From Actinomycetota bacterium (GTDB lineage Bacteria; Actinomycetota; Actinomycetes; Streptosporangiales; Streptosporangiaceae), in contig QGUZ01000049.1 of assembly GCA_003242605.1 (NCBI GenBank), positions 1 to 23,715 of the forward strand: a stretch of DNA of 23,715 nucleotides, written 5' to 3'. Shown piece by piece: positions 1-8,628 of the stretch. Under the pieces are notes generated by a model that saw only the letters and a list, made by a program, of their open reading frames with translations, was not told the DNA's origin and did not search any database. Numbering within the stretch: the stretch's first letter is position 1; each line of letters starts with the position of its first letter. The position numbers were made by a program, and so were the translations under genes.

Positions 1-2
1 CC

Positions 3-2069
3 GCCATGCTCCTCCCCGCGGAGGCGGGTCTCGCGAGCATCCCGCGAACCGCCGCGGCCCAGGCGGGCCCGGGCGCGCCCGCCCAGGCCGTGCGGACGGC
101 CGCGCGTGCCGTCGCGGCGGTGACCGTGGACCAGATCACCCCGCCGGTACCGCGGGAGCCAACCACGCCGATCAAGATCGTCGGCACGGTGACGAACAGC
201 GGGAACGCCCCGCTCACCGGCCTGCGGGTGCGGCTGCACTTCTCGGCGCGGCCGTTCGAGCGGCGCGCCGACATGAGCGCCTACCTGTCCGGTCAGGGCG
301 GGTTCGACCCGAGCTACAACACGTTCACCCCGATCGAGCGGGTGGACCCCGGCGGCAAGGCCACCTTCGAGGTGACGGTCACCCCCGCCGACCTGAAGAT
401 GTCCGGGTTCGGCGCGTACCCGCTCACCGTCGAGATCATCGACCTGCTCGAGCAGCAGGTCGCGGTCGAGCGCACCTTCATCACCTACGCCCCCAAGGGC
501 GCGAAGCTCCCCCGCACCCGGCTCGCGCTCGCCATGCCGATCATCGACCAGCCGCGGCGGGCCGACGACGGCACCTTCCTCGACGACGGGCTGCGCCGGT
601 CGCTCACCGGGGACGGGCGGCTCGCCCGGCTGCTGCGCATCGCCCAGCAGGCGCCCAAGGGCGTGACCTGGTTCGTCGACCCGGCGCTCCTCGACGACGT
701 GCAGCGCAGCACCCGCCCCTACACGCTGCGCAAGGGCGACGACGTCGAGCTCCGGCCCGCCGACCCGGCCGCGGCGCGCTGGCTCGCCTGGCTGCGCGCC
801 GCGCTTGCCGACGTGCCGACCGTGGCCACGCCGTACGCCGACCCGGACGTGGCGGCGCTCGTGCACAACGGCATCGACGATGCCACCGGGGAGGCGATCG
901 CCCGCGGCGCGCAGGTCGCCGGCACGCTGCTGGGCCGTACCGTGCCGGCCACCACGAACTGGCCGTACGGCGGGGTGCTCGACCGGGACGCGCTCGACGA
1001 GCTCGCCGTGAGCGGGGTGCGCACGCTGCTGCTGAGCGGCAACGCGCTGCCCCCCGAATCCCCCACCGCGACCACCCCGGACGCCGCCGCCACCATCGAC
1101 ACGGTGGCGGGCCGGCTCACGGTGCTGCTCGCCGACCCGACGCTCAGCGCGCTCGTCGACGCCACCGCGCAGGGCGGGAACCCGGGCGCGCTGCGCCGGT
1201 TCATCGCCGAGACCGCGATGATCGCGGCGGAGGACCCGAAGCGGACCCGCTCGGTCGTCGCCGCCCCGCGCCGCCGCTGGGACCCCGACCCCAAGGCGGT
1301 GCAGGAGCTGCTCGAGGTCGCGGGCTCGCTGCCGTGGCTCGGCCAGGTCACGCTCGACCAGATCAAGCCGGGCAAGCGCCCGGTGCCGCGCGGCGACCTG
1401 GTGTACGGCGCGCGGCAGCGCCGGGGCGAGCTCGGCCGCGGCTACCTGCGCCAGGTGCGCGAGCTGTCGGCGAAGGCCGGCCTGATCCGCACCGTCACCC
1501 ACGCCTCGGCCAAGCCGTTCGAGGCGGCGCTGCTCCGGCTCGGCTCGTCGGCGTGGCGGGGGCGCGGCCGCGAGGCGCGCCGGTACGTCGAGCAGGTCCG
1601 CCAGGCGGTGAACGCCCAGATGGGCAAGATCTCGATCACCGGCCGGGGCCAGCCGCGGCTGCTCGCCGGGACGAACGGCAACGTCGCGATCAGCGTGCAG
1701 AACCGGATCGGCCGCCGGGTCGAGCTCAGCATCGACGTGAAATCGAACGACCCGGAGCGCCTGGTGATCGACACCTACCGCCGGGAGATCTCGATCGAGG
1801 ACGGGAACACCACCACGATCCAGGTCCCGATGCGCGCGCCGAACGGCGGTGACGCGCGGGTCACCGTGCAGCTCGCCACCCGCTCCGGCGAGCCGTACGG
1901 CGAGCCGGTGGTGCTCACGGTGAGCGCGACCGGCTACACCGGGATCGCGGCGGTGATCGTCGGCGGCGCGCTCACCGTCATGCTCGCCGCGGTGGTACTG
2001 CGCGTGCTGCGCATGCGGACGAGCCGCGCGAAGGCGCGCGCCGAGGGGACTCGCGAAAGGACGTCATGA
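3..2069 (+). CDS. DUF6049-type secreted, membrane-anchored protein (5' end outside window)
   Basis: This is a large protein of unknown biochemical role, conserved immediately upstream of murJ in actinobacteria (family known as DUF6049, from memory). The reading frame is open to the left edge, and the first visible residues (Ala/Pro-rich, ending in A-A-A-Q-A) look like the tail of a signal peptide, so the true start lies upstream; an ATG at 6 is probably internal. The region around residues 40–150 is beta-rich with a T-N-S-G-N-A-P-L-T stretch typical of extracellular beta-sandwich domains. A second such domain lies around 555–640. One hydrophobic helix at about 647–666 is followed by an Arg/Lys-rich tail, giving a type I topology with most of the protein outside the cell. 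The stop codon overlaps the murJ start (ATGA), so the two are translationally coupled. This suggests, without proving it, a role in cell-wall assembly alongside MurJ. Confidence 0.8.
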   Translation, partial: AMLLPAEAGLASIPRTAAAQAGPGAPAQAVRTAARAVAAVTVDQITPPVPREPTTPIKIVGTVTNSGNAPLTGLRVRLHFSARPFERRADMSAYLSGQGGFDPSYNTFTPIERVDPGGKATFEVTVTPADLKMSGFGAYPLTVEIIDLLEQQVAVERTFITYAPKGAKLPRTRLALAMPIIDQPRRADDGTFLDDGLRRSLTGDGRLARLLRIAQQAPKGVTWFVDPALLDDVQRSTRPYTLRKGDDVELRPADPAAARWLAWLRAALADVPTVATPYADPDVAALVHNGIDDATGEAIARGAQVAGTLLGRTVPATTNWPYGGVLDRDALDELAVSGVRTLLLSGNALPPESPTATTPDAAATIDTVAGRLTVLLADPTLSALVDATAQGGNPGALRRFIAETAMIAAEDPKRTRSVVAAPRRRWDPDPKAVQELLEVAGSLPWLGQVTLDQIKPGKRPVPRGDLVYGARQRRGELGRGYLRQVRELSAKAGLIRTVTHASAKPFEAALLRLGSSAWRGRGREARRYVEQVRQAVNAQMGKISITGRGQPRLLAGTNGNVAISVQNRIGRRVELSIDVKSNDPERLVIDTYRREISIEDGNTTTIQVPMRAPNGGDARVTVQLATRSGEPYGEPVVLTVSATGYTGIAAVIVGGALTVMLAAVVLRVLRMRTSRAKARAEGTRERTS

Positions 2070-3685
2070 ACCGGCTGCTGCGCGCCGGCGCGATCATGGC
2101 CGCCGGCACGATGGTGTCGCGGGTGACCGGCTTCCTGCGCACCGCGGTGATGGCCGCCGCGATCGGCACCACGCTGCTCGGCGACGCCTACAACGTCGCC
2201 TACCAGATCCCCTACATCCTGTTCGACCTGCTGCTCGGCGGCATGCTCAGCAGCGTGATCGTGCCGAGCATCGTCCGCGCCCAGCAGCGGGACCCGGACG
2301 GCGGCGTCGCCTACGAGCAGCGGCTGATGACGCTCGCCACGCTGCTGCTCGTCTCGGTCGCGGCGCTCGGCGTGCTGCTCGCCCGGCCGATCATCGAGCT
2401 GTACACCAGCGACCTGTCGCCGCGCGGGGTCGAGGTGGCCGCCACGCTCGCCCGGTACATCCTCCCGCAGATCGCGTTCTTCGGGCTGGGCGCGATCGCG
2501 GGCGCGATCCTCAACACCCGCGACCGGTTCGCCGCCCCGATGTGGGCCCCGGTGCTCAACAACCTCGTGGTGATCGGGGTCGGGGTCACCTACATCGTGA
2601 TCGTCGGCGGCACCGACGACATCGAGAAGGTGTCCGCGGGCGAGCTGGCGCTGCTCGGCCTCGGCACCACCGCGGGCATCGTGGCCCAGTCGATCGCGCT
2701 CATCATCGCGCTGCACCGGGCCGGGTTCCGGTTCCGGCCGCGGTTCGACTTCCGCGGCAGCGGCCTCGGCGAGCTCGCCAAGCTCGGCGGCTGGGCGCTC
2801 GCCTACGTCGCGGTCTACCAGGTCGGCTTCGTGGTGACCACGAACCTCGCCACCGCTGCGGGCGTGCAGGCGGCCGCCGAGGGCGTGGACTACGGCGCCG
2901 GGTGGACCCCGTACAACTACGCCTACCAGCTGTTCCAGCTCCCGTACGGGATCATCGCCGTCTCGGTGATCACCGCGATGCTGCCCCGGATGAGCCGGTT
3001 CGCGGCCGAGGGGCGGTTCGACAGCGTGCGCGAGGAGTTCGCCTCCGGAGTGCGCACGGTGTGCTCGCTGATCGTGCCGGGCAGCGTGCTGCTCATGGTG
3101 CTCGGCCCGGCGGTCACCGTGCTGATCTTCTCGCACGGCGCGAACTCCACCGAGGACGCGATCTACATCGGCAACGCGCTCCAGGTGTTCGGGCTGGCGC
3201 TCGTGCCGTTCTCGCTCTTCCAGCTGCTGCTGCGGGTGTTCTACGCGCTCGGCGACACCCGCACCCCGGCGTTCATCGCGGCGGGCAACGCCACGTTCAA
3301 CGCGACGCTGAGCGTGCTGCTCTACCTGGTGCTGCCGGCGCGCTACGTGGTGCTGGGGCTGGCGTTCTCGTTCGCCGTCACCTACGCGGTCTCCTCCGCG
3401 GTGACCTGGACGCTGGCGAGCCGGCGGGTGGGCGGCCTCGGCGGGCGCCACGTGCTCGACGGGCTCGGCCGCATGTACGGCGCGGCCGTGCCGTGCGCGG
3501 CGCTCGCGCTGGCGGTGCTGTGGGCCACCCGCGGCCTGCTCGGCCTCGACGCGGTCGGTGCGGTGGTGATGCTCGCGGGCGGCGGCGGCCTCGGCGCGCT
3601 GGTCTACTTCGTGCTCGCCAACCGCCTGCGCATCCCCGAGGTGAAGTCGATCGTCGGGATGGTCGCCGGCCGGTTCGCCCGGTGA
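2066..3685 (+). CDS. murJ: MurJ/MviN lipid II flippase
   Basis: This is an integral membrane flippase of the MOP superfamily that moves lipid II across the cytoplasmic membrane for peptidoglycan synthesis. The 539-residue protein is hydrophobic throughout, with about 14 predicted membrane segments. The N-terminal S-R-V-T-G-F-L-R motif (residues 18–25) places Arg19 and Arg25 where E. coli MurJ has the essential Arg18 and Arg24. The G-D-A-Y-N-V-A-Y-Q-I-P segment and the later Q-L-P-Y-G-I-I-A-V-S motif are also family hallmarks. The ATG overlaps the upstream stop by four bases and has a GAAAGG ribosome binding site at about 2055–2060. Mycobacterial MviN carries a C-terminal pseudokinase and extracellular domain. 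Here the protein ends after the flippase core, and those domains are encoded by the next gene 223 bp downstream. Confidence 0.95.
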   Translation: MNRLLRAGAIMAAGTMVSRVTGFLRTAVMAAAIGTTLLGDAYNVAYQIPYILFDLLLGGMLSSVIVPSIVRAQQRDPDGGVAYEQRLMTLATLLLVSVAALGVLLARPIIELYTSDLSPRGVEVAATLARYILPQIAFFGLGAIAGAILNTRDRFAAPMWAPVLNNLVVIGVGVTYIVIVGGTDDIEKVSAGELALLGLGTTAGIVAQSIALIIALHRAGFRFRPRFDFRGSGLGELAKLGGWALAYVAVYQVGFVVTTNLATAAGVQAAAEGVDYGAGWTPYNYAYQLFQLPYGIIAVSVITAMLPRMSRFAAEGRFDSVREEFASGVRTVCSLIVPGSVLLMVLGPAVTVLIFSHGANSTEDAIYIGNALQVFGLALVPFSLFQLLLRVFYALGDTRTPAFIAAGNATFNATLSVLLYLVLPARYVVLGLAFSFAVTYAVSSAVTWTLASRRVGGLGGRHVLDGLGRMYGAAVPCAALALAVLWATRGLLGLDAVGAVVMLAGGGGLGALVYFVLANRLRIPEVKSIVGMVAGRFAR

Positions 3686-3908
3686 TCGAGAACACGCGCT
3701 GATCCGGTAGACCAAAGGTCCGTTTCGCGCGTCTTCACCGGGGAGTTCCACTGGAAGGACGAGCGGGGCGGCGCGGCACTACGATGGTGCGCCACGGGGG
3801 CCGGCACCGGCCCGAACGAGCGAGTGGAAGCAGGGAGGGCGTGGGCGGATCCACCCGGCATCGCGTACTGTGCGAGTGCGCCGTTGAGCCGCTGGGCGGG
3901 GAGGGTGC

Positions 3909-5432
3909 ATGAGCATGTCGGCCGTTGAACCCGGCGCGCGCCTGTCGGATCGCTTCCTGCTGGAAGAGCGGGTCCACCAGGCCGGCGGGGCGTCCCTGTG
4001 GAAGGCCACCGACGAGGTGCTGGCCCGTCCGGTGGCCGTGCACACCTTCTCCCGGGACTTCGAGCGTATCGACGAGGTGGTGACGGCCGCCCGCGCCGCC
4101 GGGCGGCTCACCGACTCGCGGCTCACCCAGGTCTTCGACGCCGACGACGACGGCGACACCGCGTACGTGGTGACCGAGTGGGTGACCGGCGAGTCGCTGA
4201 TCGACCTGCTCGCCTCCGGCCCGCTCGAGCCGGAGCGGGCGGCCGGGCTCGTCGCCGAGGCGGCCGAGGCGCTCGCCCACGCGCACGAGGCCGGGCTCGC
4301 CCACCTGCTGCTCACCCCGGACCGGCTGGTGTGGACCGGCGGCGGCACGGTGAAGGTGCTCGGCCTCGGGGTCGACGCCGCGCTCACCGGCACGACGAGC
4401 GACGATCCCGCGGCGGAGGACGCCCGCGGGCTCGGCCGGCTGCTGTACGCCGCGCTCACCGGCACCTGGCCCGGCGAGGAGGAGTGCGGGCTGCCGCCCG
4501 CGCAGCGCACCGAGGGCGGGCGGCTCTGCGCGCCCCGGCAGGTGCGGTCCGGCATCCCCGGCTGGCTCGACTCCCTGGTCATCCGCGCCGTGCTGCAGGA
4601 GCCGTACAAGGGCCAGCCGGCGCTCACCACCCCGGCCGAGATCGCCGCGGCGCTCGCGCACGTGCCCCGGCCGATGCCGGTCCCGGCGGCGACGCCGCCC
4701 GCGGTCCCGCTCCCCGGCGAGTCCGGGGACGGGGCGGTCACCCGGATCGGCGCCCCGCCCGGGGCGCGTACGGCACCGCCCCCCGGCGGGCTCACCCCCG
4801 CCGCCGGCACGGCGTCCGGCGGCGCGTCGCTGAGCCGCGCCGTGGTGATCGGCATCGTCGCGATCGTCATGGTCGCGGTGGGGCTGGGCGCCTGGACGAT
4901 GGGGCGCAACCTCGCCCAGCCGGAGACGCCGCAGGCGCAGCAGCCGACCCCGACCGCCACCCGGAGCGCCGAGCCGGAGTCCCTCGAGGTGGTCAAGCCG
5001 GTGCGGGCCCGCGGCTTCGACCCGCTCGGCGACGGGAAGGAGCACCCGGAGATCGCGGCCGACGCGATCGACGGCAAGAGCTCCACCGACTGGCACACCG
5101 ACTCGTACACGAGCGCGGACTTCGGGCGGCTGAAGAAGGGCGTCGGCCTGCTGCTCGACATGGGGAAGCCGGTCCGGATCGCCGACGTGGTGGTCGAGCT
5201 CGGCGGGCCCAAGGGGTCGTCGATCGAGCTGAAGGTCGGGGATTCCGACAAGCTCGACGCGCTCAAGACGGTCGCCGAGAAGAAGAACACCTCCGGGACG
5301 GTGACGCTCACCCCGTCCAAGGAAGTGAGCGGTCGCTACGTTTTGATCTGGTTTACACGGCTTCCGCCATTCGAGGGGGGCTTTCGTGGCACCATCTATG
5401 ACGTAACCGTGCACACCCCCGGATCGGCATAG
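3909..5432 (+). CDS. Transmembrane pseudokinase with extracellular C-terminal domain (MurJ partner)
   Basis: The cytoplasmic N-terminal part (about 14–252) has a Ser/Thr kinase fold, but every catalytic position is lost: the VAIK lysine is His45 (V-A-V-H), the HRDLKPxN loop reads A-H-L-L-L-T-P-D-R-L (131–140), and DFG reads G-L-G (152–154). A Pro-rich linker leads to one membrane helix at about 311–331. The outer part (about 365–507), with D-A-I-D-G-K-S-S-T-D-W and a terminal beta pattern, resembles an F5/8-type discoidin or carbohydrate-binding sandwich. The order matches the C-terminal half of mycobacterial MviN, whose phosphorylated pseudokinase recruits the FHA protein FhaA to regulate lipid II flipping. 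I infer the same role here as a separate subunit. ATG at 3909 follows a GGGGAGGG ribosome site; an in-frame ATG lies two codons later. The stop is 13 bp before sigM. Confidence 0.85.
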   Translation: MSMSAVEPGARLSDRFLLEERVHQAGGASLWKATDEVLARPVAVHTFSRDFERIDEVVTAARAAGRLTDSRLTQVFDADDDGDTAYVVTEWVTGESLIDLLASGPLEPERAAGLVAEAAEALAHAHEAGLAHLLLTPDRLVWTGGGTVKVLGLGVDAALTGTTSDDPAAEDARGLGRLLYAALTGTWPGEEECGLPPAQRTEGGRLCAPRQVRSGIPGWLDSLVIRAVLQEPYKGQPALTTPAEIAAALAHVPRPMPVPAATPPAVPLPGESGDGAVTRIGAPPGARTAPPPGGLTPAAGTASGGASLSRAVVIGIVAIVMVAVGLGAWTMGRNLAQPETPQAQQPTPTATRSAEPESLEVVKPVRARGFDPLGDGKEHPEIAADAIDGKSSTDWHTDSYTSADFGRLKKGVGLLLDMGKPVRIADVVVELGGPKGSSIELKVGDSDKLDALKTVAEKKNTSGTVTLTPSKEVSGRYVLIWFTRLPPFEGGFRGTIYDVTVHTPGSA

Positions 5433-5445
5433 CAGGACACGCCTT

Positions 5446-6093
5446 GTGAACCCTCAAGCAAATAATCGACCCTCCCCGGCAGGGCACGTGGCGCGGTCCG
5501 CGTTGTCCGACGCCGACCTCCTCCATAGACATATCAACGGCGATCCGCAGGCGTTCAGCGAGCTCGTCCGGCGGCATCGGGACCGCATGTGGGCGGTCGC
5601 GCTGCGCACGCTGGGCGATGCCGACGAGGCCGCGGACGCCGTTCAGGACGCGTTCGTCTCCGCCTACCGCAAGGCGGAGAGCTTTCGCGGCGAGGCGGCC
5701 GTCACAACGTGGCTCCACCGCATCGTGGTCAACGCCTGCCTCGACCGACTGCGCCGTAAGGCGGTGCGGCCCGTCGCGGACGACGAGCTCATCGAGGCGG
5801 CGGAGCGCGACACGCCGCTGCCCGACCACACCGGCGACCGCGAGGTGTCGCTCGAGGTCTCGGCCGCGCTCAAGCTGCTGCCGCCCGACCAGCGCGCCGC
5901 GCTGGTGCTGGTCGACATGATGGGCTACTCCGTCGAGGACGCGGCCGCGGTCCTCGAGGTGCCCAGTGGAACCGTGAAGAGCCGATGCGCACGCGGACGG
6001 GCCAAACTCGTTCCGATTCTTTCGCATTTGCGGAACCGATCTGAGCGAGCTCGCGTCTCATCCGCGAAGGGAGCAAGACTTCGTGACGGGTGA
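5446..6093 (+). CDS. sigM: ECF RNA polymerase sigma factor, SigM type
   Basis: This is an extracytoplasmic-function sigma-70 factor of 215 residues. Region 2 is seen in A-F-S-E-L-V-R-R-H-R-D-R-M-W and D-E-A-A-D-A-V-Q-D-A-F-V, followed by T-T-W-L-H-R-I-V-V-N-A-C-L-D. Region 4 contains L-P-P-D-Q-R-A-A-L-V-L-V-D and the helix-turn-helix Y-S-V-E-D-A-A-A-V-L-E-V-P-S-G-T-V-K-S-R. Position between the MurJ/pseudokinase genes and an anti-sigma–trxBA block is the conserved locus of SigM in mycobacteria and Streptomyces, which is the basis for the name. The start is GTG at 5446 with only a weak AGGA ribosome site. The 3' end overlaps the anti-sigma start by 11 bp, indicating translational coupling and balanced production of the pair. 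No convincing autoregulatory promoter was found upstream. Confidence 0.92.
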   Translation: MNPQANNRPSPAGHVARSALSDADLLHRHINGDPQAFSELVRRHRDRMWAVALRTLGDADEAADAVQDAFVSAYRKAESFRGEAAVTTWLHRIVVNACLDRLRRKAVRPVADDELIEAAERDTPLPDHTGDREVSLEVSAALKLLPPDQRAALVLVDMMGYSVEDAAAVLEVPSGTVKSRCARGRAKLVPILSHLRNRSERARVSSAKGARLRDG

Positions 6094-7273
6094 CACGCAT
6101 TACGACCTGGAGACCTTGGCCGAGTTGGCCGAAGGGCTCCTGGATGACGCCACGGCGCAGCAGGTCCGAGACCATCTCGCGATCTGCGATCCCTGTGGGG
6201 AGGCACTCGCCGATCTCGCCGGGGTCCGTGAGGTTCTCGCGGCCATGCCGGTGCCGGCGATGCCGCTGGGTGTCGCGCTGCGAGTCGATAAGGCTCTCGC
6301 CGCGGAGGCCGAGCGCCGCCGTGCCGGCGGGCCCCTCGACCCCGAGCCGTCCTTTCCGGAGCCCGACTGGGACCGGATCATGGCCGACGCGCCCTGGGAG
6401 ACCGGGGCGCCGTGGGACGAGCCCGCGGCACCGGCCGGGGAGCGGGTGGCGGACCTGCCGCCGCTCGAGTCCCCGCGGATGGTTCCGCTCACCGCCGCCT
6501 CGGCCGAGGAGGCGGTTCCGGCCACGGTGAACGGCGCGCAGCGGCCGGCGTCCCCGGCCCGCGAGGCGTCCGCCGACGAGGCCGGCACCATGGTCCCGCT
6601 GCCGGTGTCCGCCACGCGGCTCGACGAGCCGGCGGCGGACGAGCGCCCCGAGCCCGCGCCGGCCGCGGCGTCCGCCGCCGGTGACGCGGGCGCCGAGCGG
6701 CCCGCCCTGGGCGTGGTCGCCGAGGACGGGAGCGTCGTCCGGCCGAAGCGGCGCACGGGGTCGGCCCGGCGCCGGTGGCTCGTGTCGCTGTCGTCCGTGG
6801 CGGCGGCCGCCGCCGTGGTGGCCGGCGGCTTCACGGTGACGAACACCGTGGTCGCCGACGGCGCGCAGACCGAGCGGCAGACCGTCGCGGCGCCGTCGAC
6901 TCCGGCCGAGCCGTCCCAGGAGACGCTCGCCGCGGACGTCGACGAGCCGCGGGAGCGCGCGTCCCGGTTCGTCATCGGCGAGAGCGGCTACAACTACGCC
7001 GACGCCGAGCTCAAGGCGAACCTGGTGGCGTACTTCGGCTCCATGCCGAGCGGCGGCAGCGCGACGAGCGACGCCAAGCTCAACCGCTGCATCAGCAAGC
7101 TCGTCGCGGACGAGAAGCGCGACCCGATCGGCATCGACCGGGCCTACTACAACGGCAACGAGGCCCTGATCATGCTCTTCTGGCACGACCGGAGCCAGGA
7201 CCTGGTGAAGGTGCGGGTGGTCAGCCCCGAGTGCAAGAACCTGCGCAAGCCGGGCCTCGCGACCTGGAACTGA
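6083..7273 (+). CDS. rsmA: Zinc-binding transmembrane anti-sigma factor of SigM
   Basis: This membrane protein of 396 residues probably binds SigM and holds it inactive at the membrane. The N-terminal domain has the ZAS pattern H-x3-C-x2-C (His31, Cys35, Cys38, in H-L-A-I-C-D-P-C), known from zinc-containing anti-sigma factors that often sense thiol oxidation. A long acidic, Pro/Ala-rich linker follows. One membrane helix lies near residues 231–253 after a basic R-R-x-G-S-A-R-R-R-W stretch, and an extracellular domain (about 295–396) ends in T-W-N. The start is GTG at 6083, inside the last codons of sigM, with a GAAGGGAG ribosome site. The symbol follows the mycobacterial naming of the anti-SigM factor; the pairing is inferred from overlap and synteny. 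A strong terminator follows at 7384–7414. Confidence 0.85.
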   Translation: MTGDTHYDLETLAELAEGLLDDATAQQVRDHLAICDPCGEALADLAGVREVLAAMPVPAMPLGVALRVDKALAAEAERRRAGGPLDPEPSFPEPDWDRIMADAPWETGAPWDEPAAPAGERVADLPPLESPRMVPLTAASAEEAVPATVNGAQRPASPAREASADEAGTMVPLPVSATRLDEPAADERPEPAPAAASAAGDAGAERPALGVVAEDGSVVRPKRRTGSARRRWLVSLSSVAAAAAVVAGGFTVTNTVVADGAQTERQTVAAPSTPAEPSQETLAADVDEPRERASRFVIGESGYNYADAELKANLVAYFGSMPSGGSATSDAKLNRCISKLVADEKRDPIGIDRAYYNGNEALIMLFWHDRSQDLVKVRVVSPECKNLRKPGLATWN

Positions 7274-7383
7274 TCGTCGGCGTCCGGCGCCGGGACCGGC
7301 CGGAGGCGGCCCGGGTCCCGGCCCGGGCCCTCGCCGGAGTTCCGGCCGGAGCCCTGGCAGGGTCCTGGCAGAGGTAGGAAAAG

Positions 7384-7414
7384 ACCCTCCGTGGCGGCCC
7401 ACGGAGGGTTTTTT
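7384..7414 (+). terminator. Intrinsic terminator after the sigM–anti-sigma operon
   Basis: A perfect 11-bp stem (ACCCTCCGTGG at 7384–7394 paired with CCACGGAGGGT at 7399–7409) with a CGGC loop is followed by six Ts. It closes the sigM operon and isolates it from the trxB promoter about 40 bp downstream. Confidence 0.92.
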
Positions 7415-7452
7415 CATTTCGTCTTCCATCCCTTGGAGCAGGGCCGGTGGCC

Positions 7453-7480
7453 GGGAATGTCTGGTGCCTAGGATCTGTTG
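7453..7480 (+). promoter_or_regulatory. SigR-type (thiol-oxidative stress) promoter of trxBA
   Basis: The sequence GGGAAT at 7453–7458, an 18-bp spacer and GTTG at 7477–7480 match the published consensus for the Streptomyces SigR / mycobacterial SigH factor (GGGAAT–N18–GTTG). It lies 35 bp upstream of the trxB start. In Streptomyces trxBA is a classical SigR target, so the gene context supports the call. Disulfide stress would release SigR from its anti-sigma factor RsrA and raise thioredoxin production. Confidence 0.85.
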
Positions 7481-7514
7481 ACGCCACTGCAATCCAGACG
7501 CGAAAGGCGAGACT

Positions 7515-8447
7515 GTGAGCGACGTCCGGAATGTGATCATCATCGGCTCGGGGCCGGCCGGCTACACGGCCGCCATCTACACCGCGCGTGCGGACCTTCG
7601 CCCGCTGGTCTTCGAGGGCTCGGTGACCGCGGGCGGCGCGCTCATGAACACCACCGAGGTGGAGAACTTCCCCGGGTTCCCGGACGGCATCATGGGTCCG
7701 GACCTGATGGACAACCTGCGCAAGCAGGCCGAGCGTTTCGGTGCCGAGCTCGTCGCCGACGACGTGGTGTCCGTCGACCTCACGGCGACGCCGAAGGTGG
7801 TGCGCACCGCCACGGACACCTACCACGCCAAGGCGGTGATCGTGGCCACCGGCTCGGGGTATCGGGAGCTCGGGCTCGCCAACGAGAAGCGTCTGTCCGG
7901 TCACGGCGTGTCCTGGTGCGCCACTTGTGACGGTTTCTTCTTCCGCGACCAGGACATCGCGGTGGTCGGCGGTGGCGACTCCGCGATGGAGGAGGCGATC
8001 TTCCTCACCCGGTTCGCGCGCTCGGTCACCGTGGTGCACCGGCGCGACAAGCTGCGGGCGAGCAAGATCATGCAGGACCGGGCGTTCGCCAACGAGAAGA
8101 TCACTTTCGCGTGGAACAGCCAGGTCGTCGACATCCACGGCGAGGACCGGGTGACCGGCATCCGGCTGCGCGACACCAAGACCGGCGAGGAGCGCGACCT
8201 CGCGGTGAGCGGCGTGTTCATCGCGATCGGCCACGACCCGCGCAGCGCGCTCTTCAAGGGGCAGCTCGAGCTCGACGACGACGGCTACATCAAGGTGCAG
8301 TGGCCGACCACCAAGACCAACATCCCCGGCGTCTTCGCCGCCGGCGACGTGGTGGACCGCATCTACCGCCAGGCGATCACCGCCGCGGGCAGCGGGTGCG
8401 CCGCCGCGCTCGACGCCGAGCGCTGGCTCGCCGACCAGGAGGGCTGA
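7515..8447 (+). CDS. trxB: Thioredoxin reductase (NADPH)
   Basis: This low-molecular-weight flavoprotein (310 residues) transfers electrons from NADPH through FAD and a redox-active disulfide to thioredoxin. The FAD-binding motif I-I-G-S-G-P-A-G-Y-T-A-A is at the N-terminus, the catalytic C-A-T-C is at Cys135–Cys138, and the NADPH-binding V-V-G-G-G-D-S-A-M-E-E-A follows. The C-terminal FAD motif ends G-V-F-A-A-G-D-V-V-D. Length and domain order are normal. The GTG start at 7515 is preceded by GAAAGG at 7502–7507. The gene follows a SigR-type promoter, and trxA lies 181 bp downstream. The intergenic stretch is very GC-rich with inverted-repeat character but holds no recognisable terminator, so co-transcription is likely. 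Confidence 0.96.
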   Translation: MSDVRNVIIIGSGPAGYTAAIYTARADLRPLVFEGSVTAGGALMNTTEVENFPGFPDGIMGPDLMDNLRKQAERFGAELVADDVVSVDLTATPKVVRTATDTYHAKAVIVATGSGYRELGLANEKRLSGHGVSWCATCDGFFFRDQDIAVVGGGDSAMEEAIFLTRFARSVTVVHRRDKLRASKIMQDRAFANEKITFAWNSQVVDIHGEDRVTGIRLRDTKTGEERDLAVSGVFIAIGHDPRSALFKGQLELDDDGYIKVQWPTTKTNIPGVFAAGDVVDRIYRQAITAAGSGCAAALDAERWLADQEG

Positions 8448-8628
8448 CCGCGGCCGGCGCCGGTACGGCGGCGCGTCCTCCGCGGGCCGGCCCCGCCGGG
8501 CCGGGCCGCCGACCGCAGACCTTCCCGACACAACGAAACCGACCGGCCGGGCGAGGACGGCCGGCGCCCGCCCCCTGACGGCAGCGGGCCGGGCGTTTCC
8601 GATCCGACGACAATGAGGTGAGAGAATC

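Noticed and set aside
1934..3751. Open frame of about 600 codons on the minus strand opposite murJ
   Set aside because: It is the antisense shadow of murJ; composition is dominated by Arg, His, Asp and Glu runs with no domain, as expected from reading GC-rich codons backwards.
3735..5414. Long minus-strand open frames opposite the pseudokinase
   Set aside because: They mirror the real gene's codon pattern and have no recognisable motif or ribosome site.
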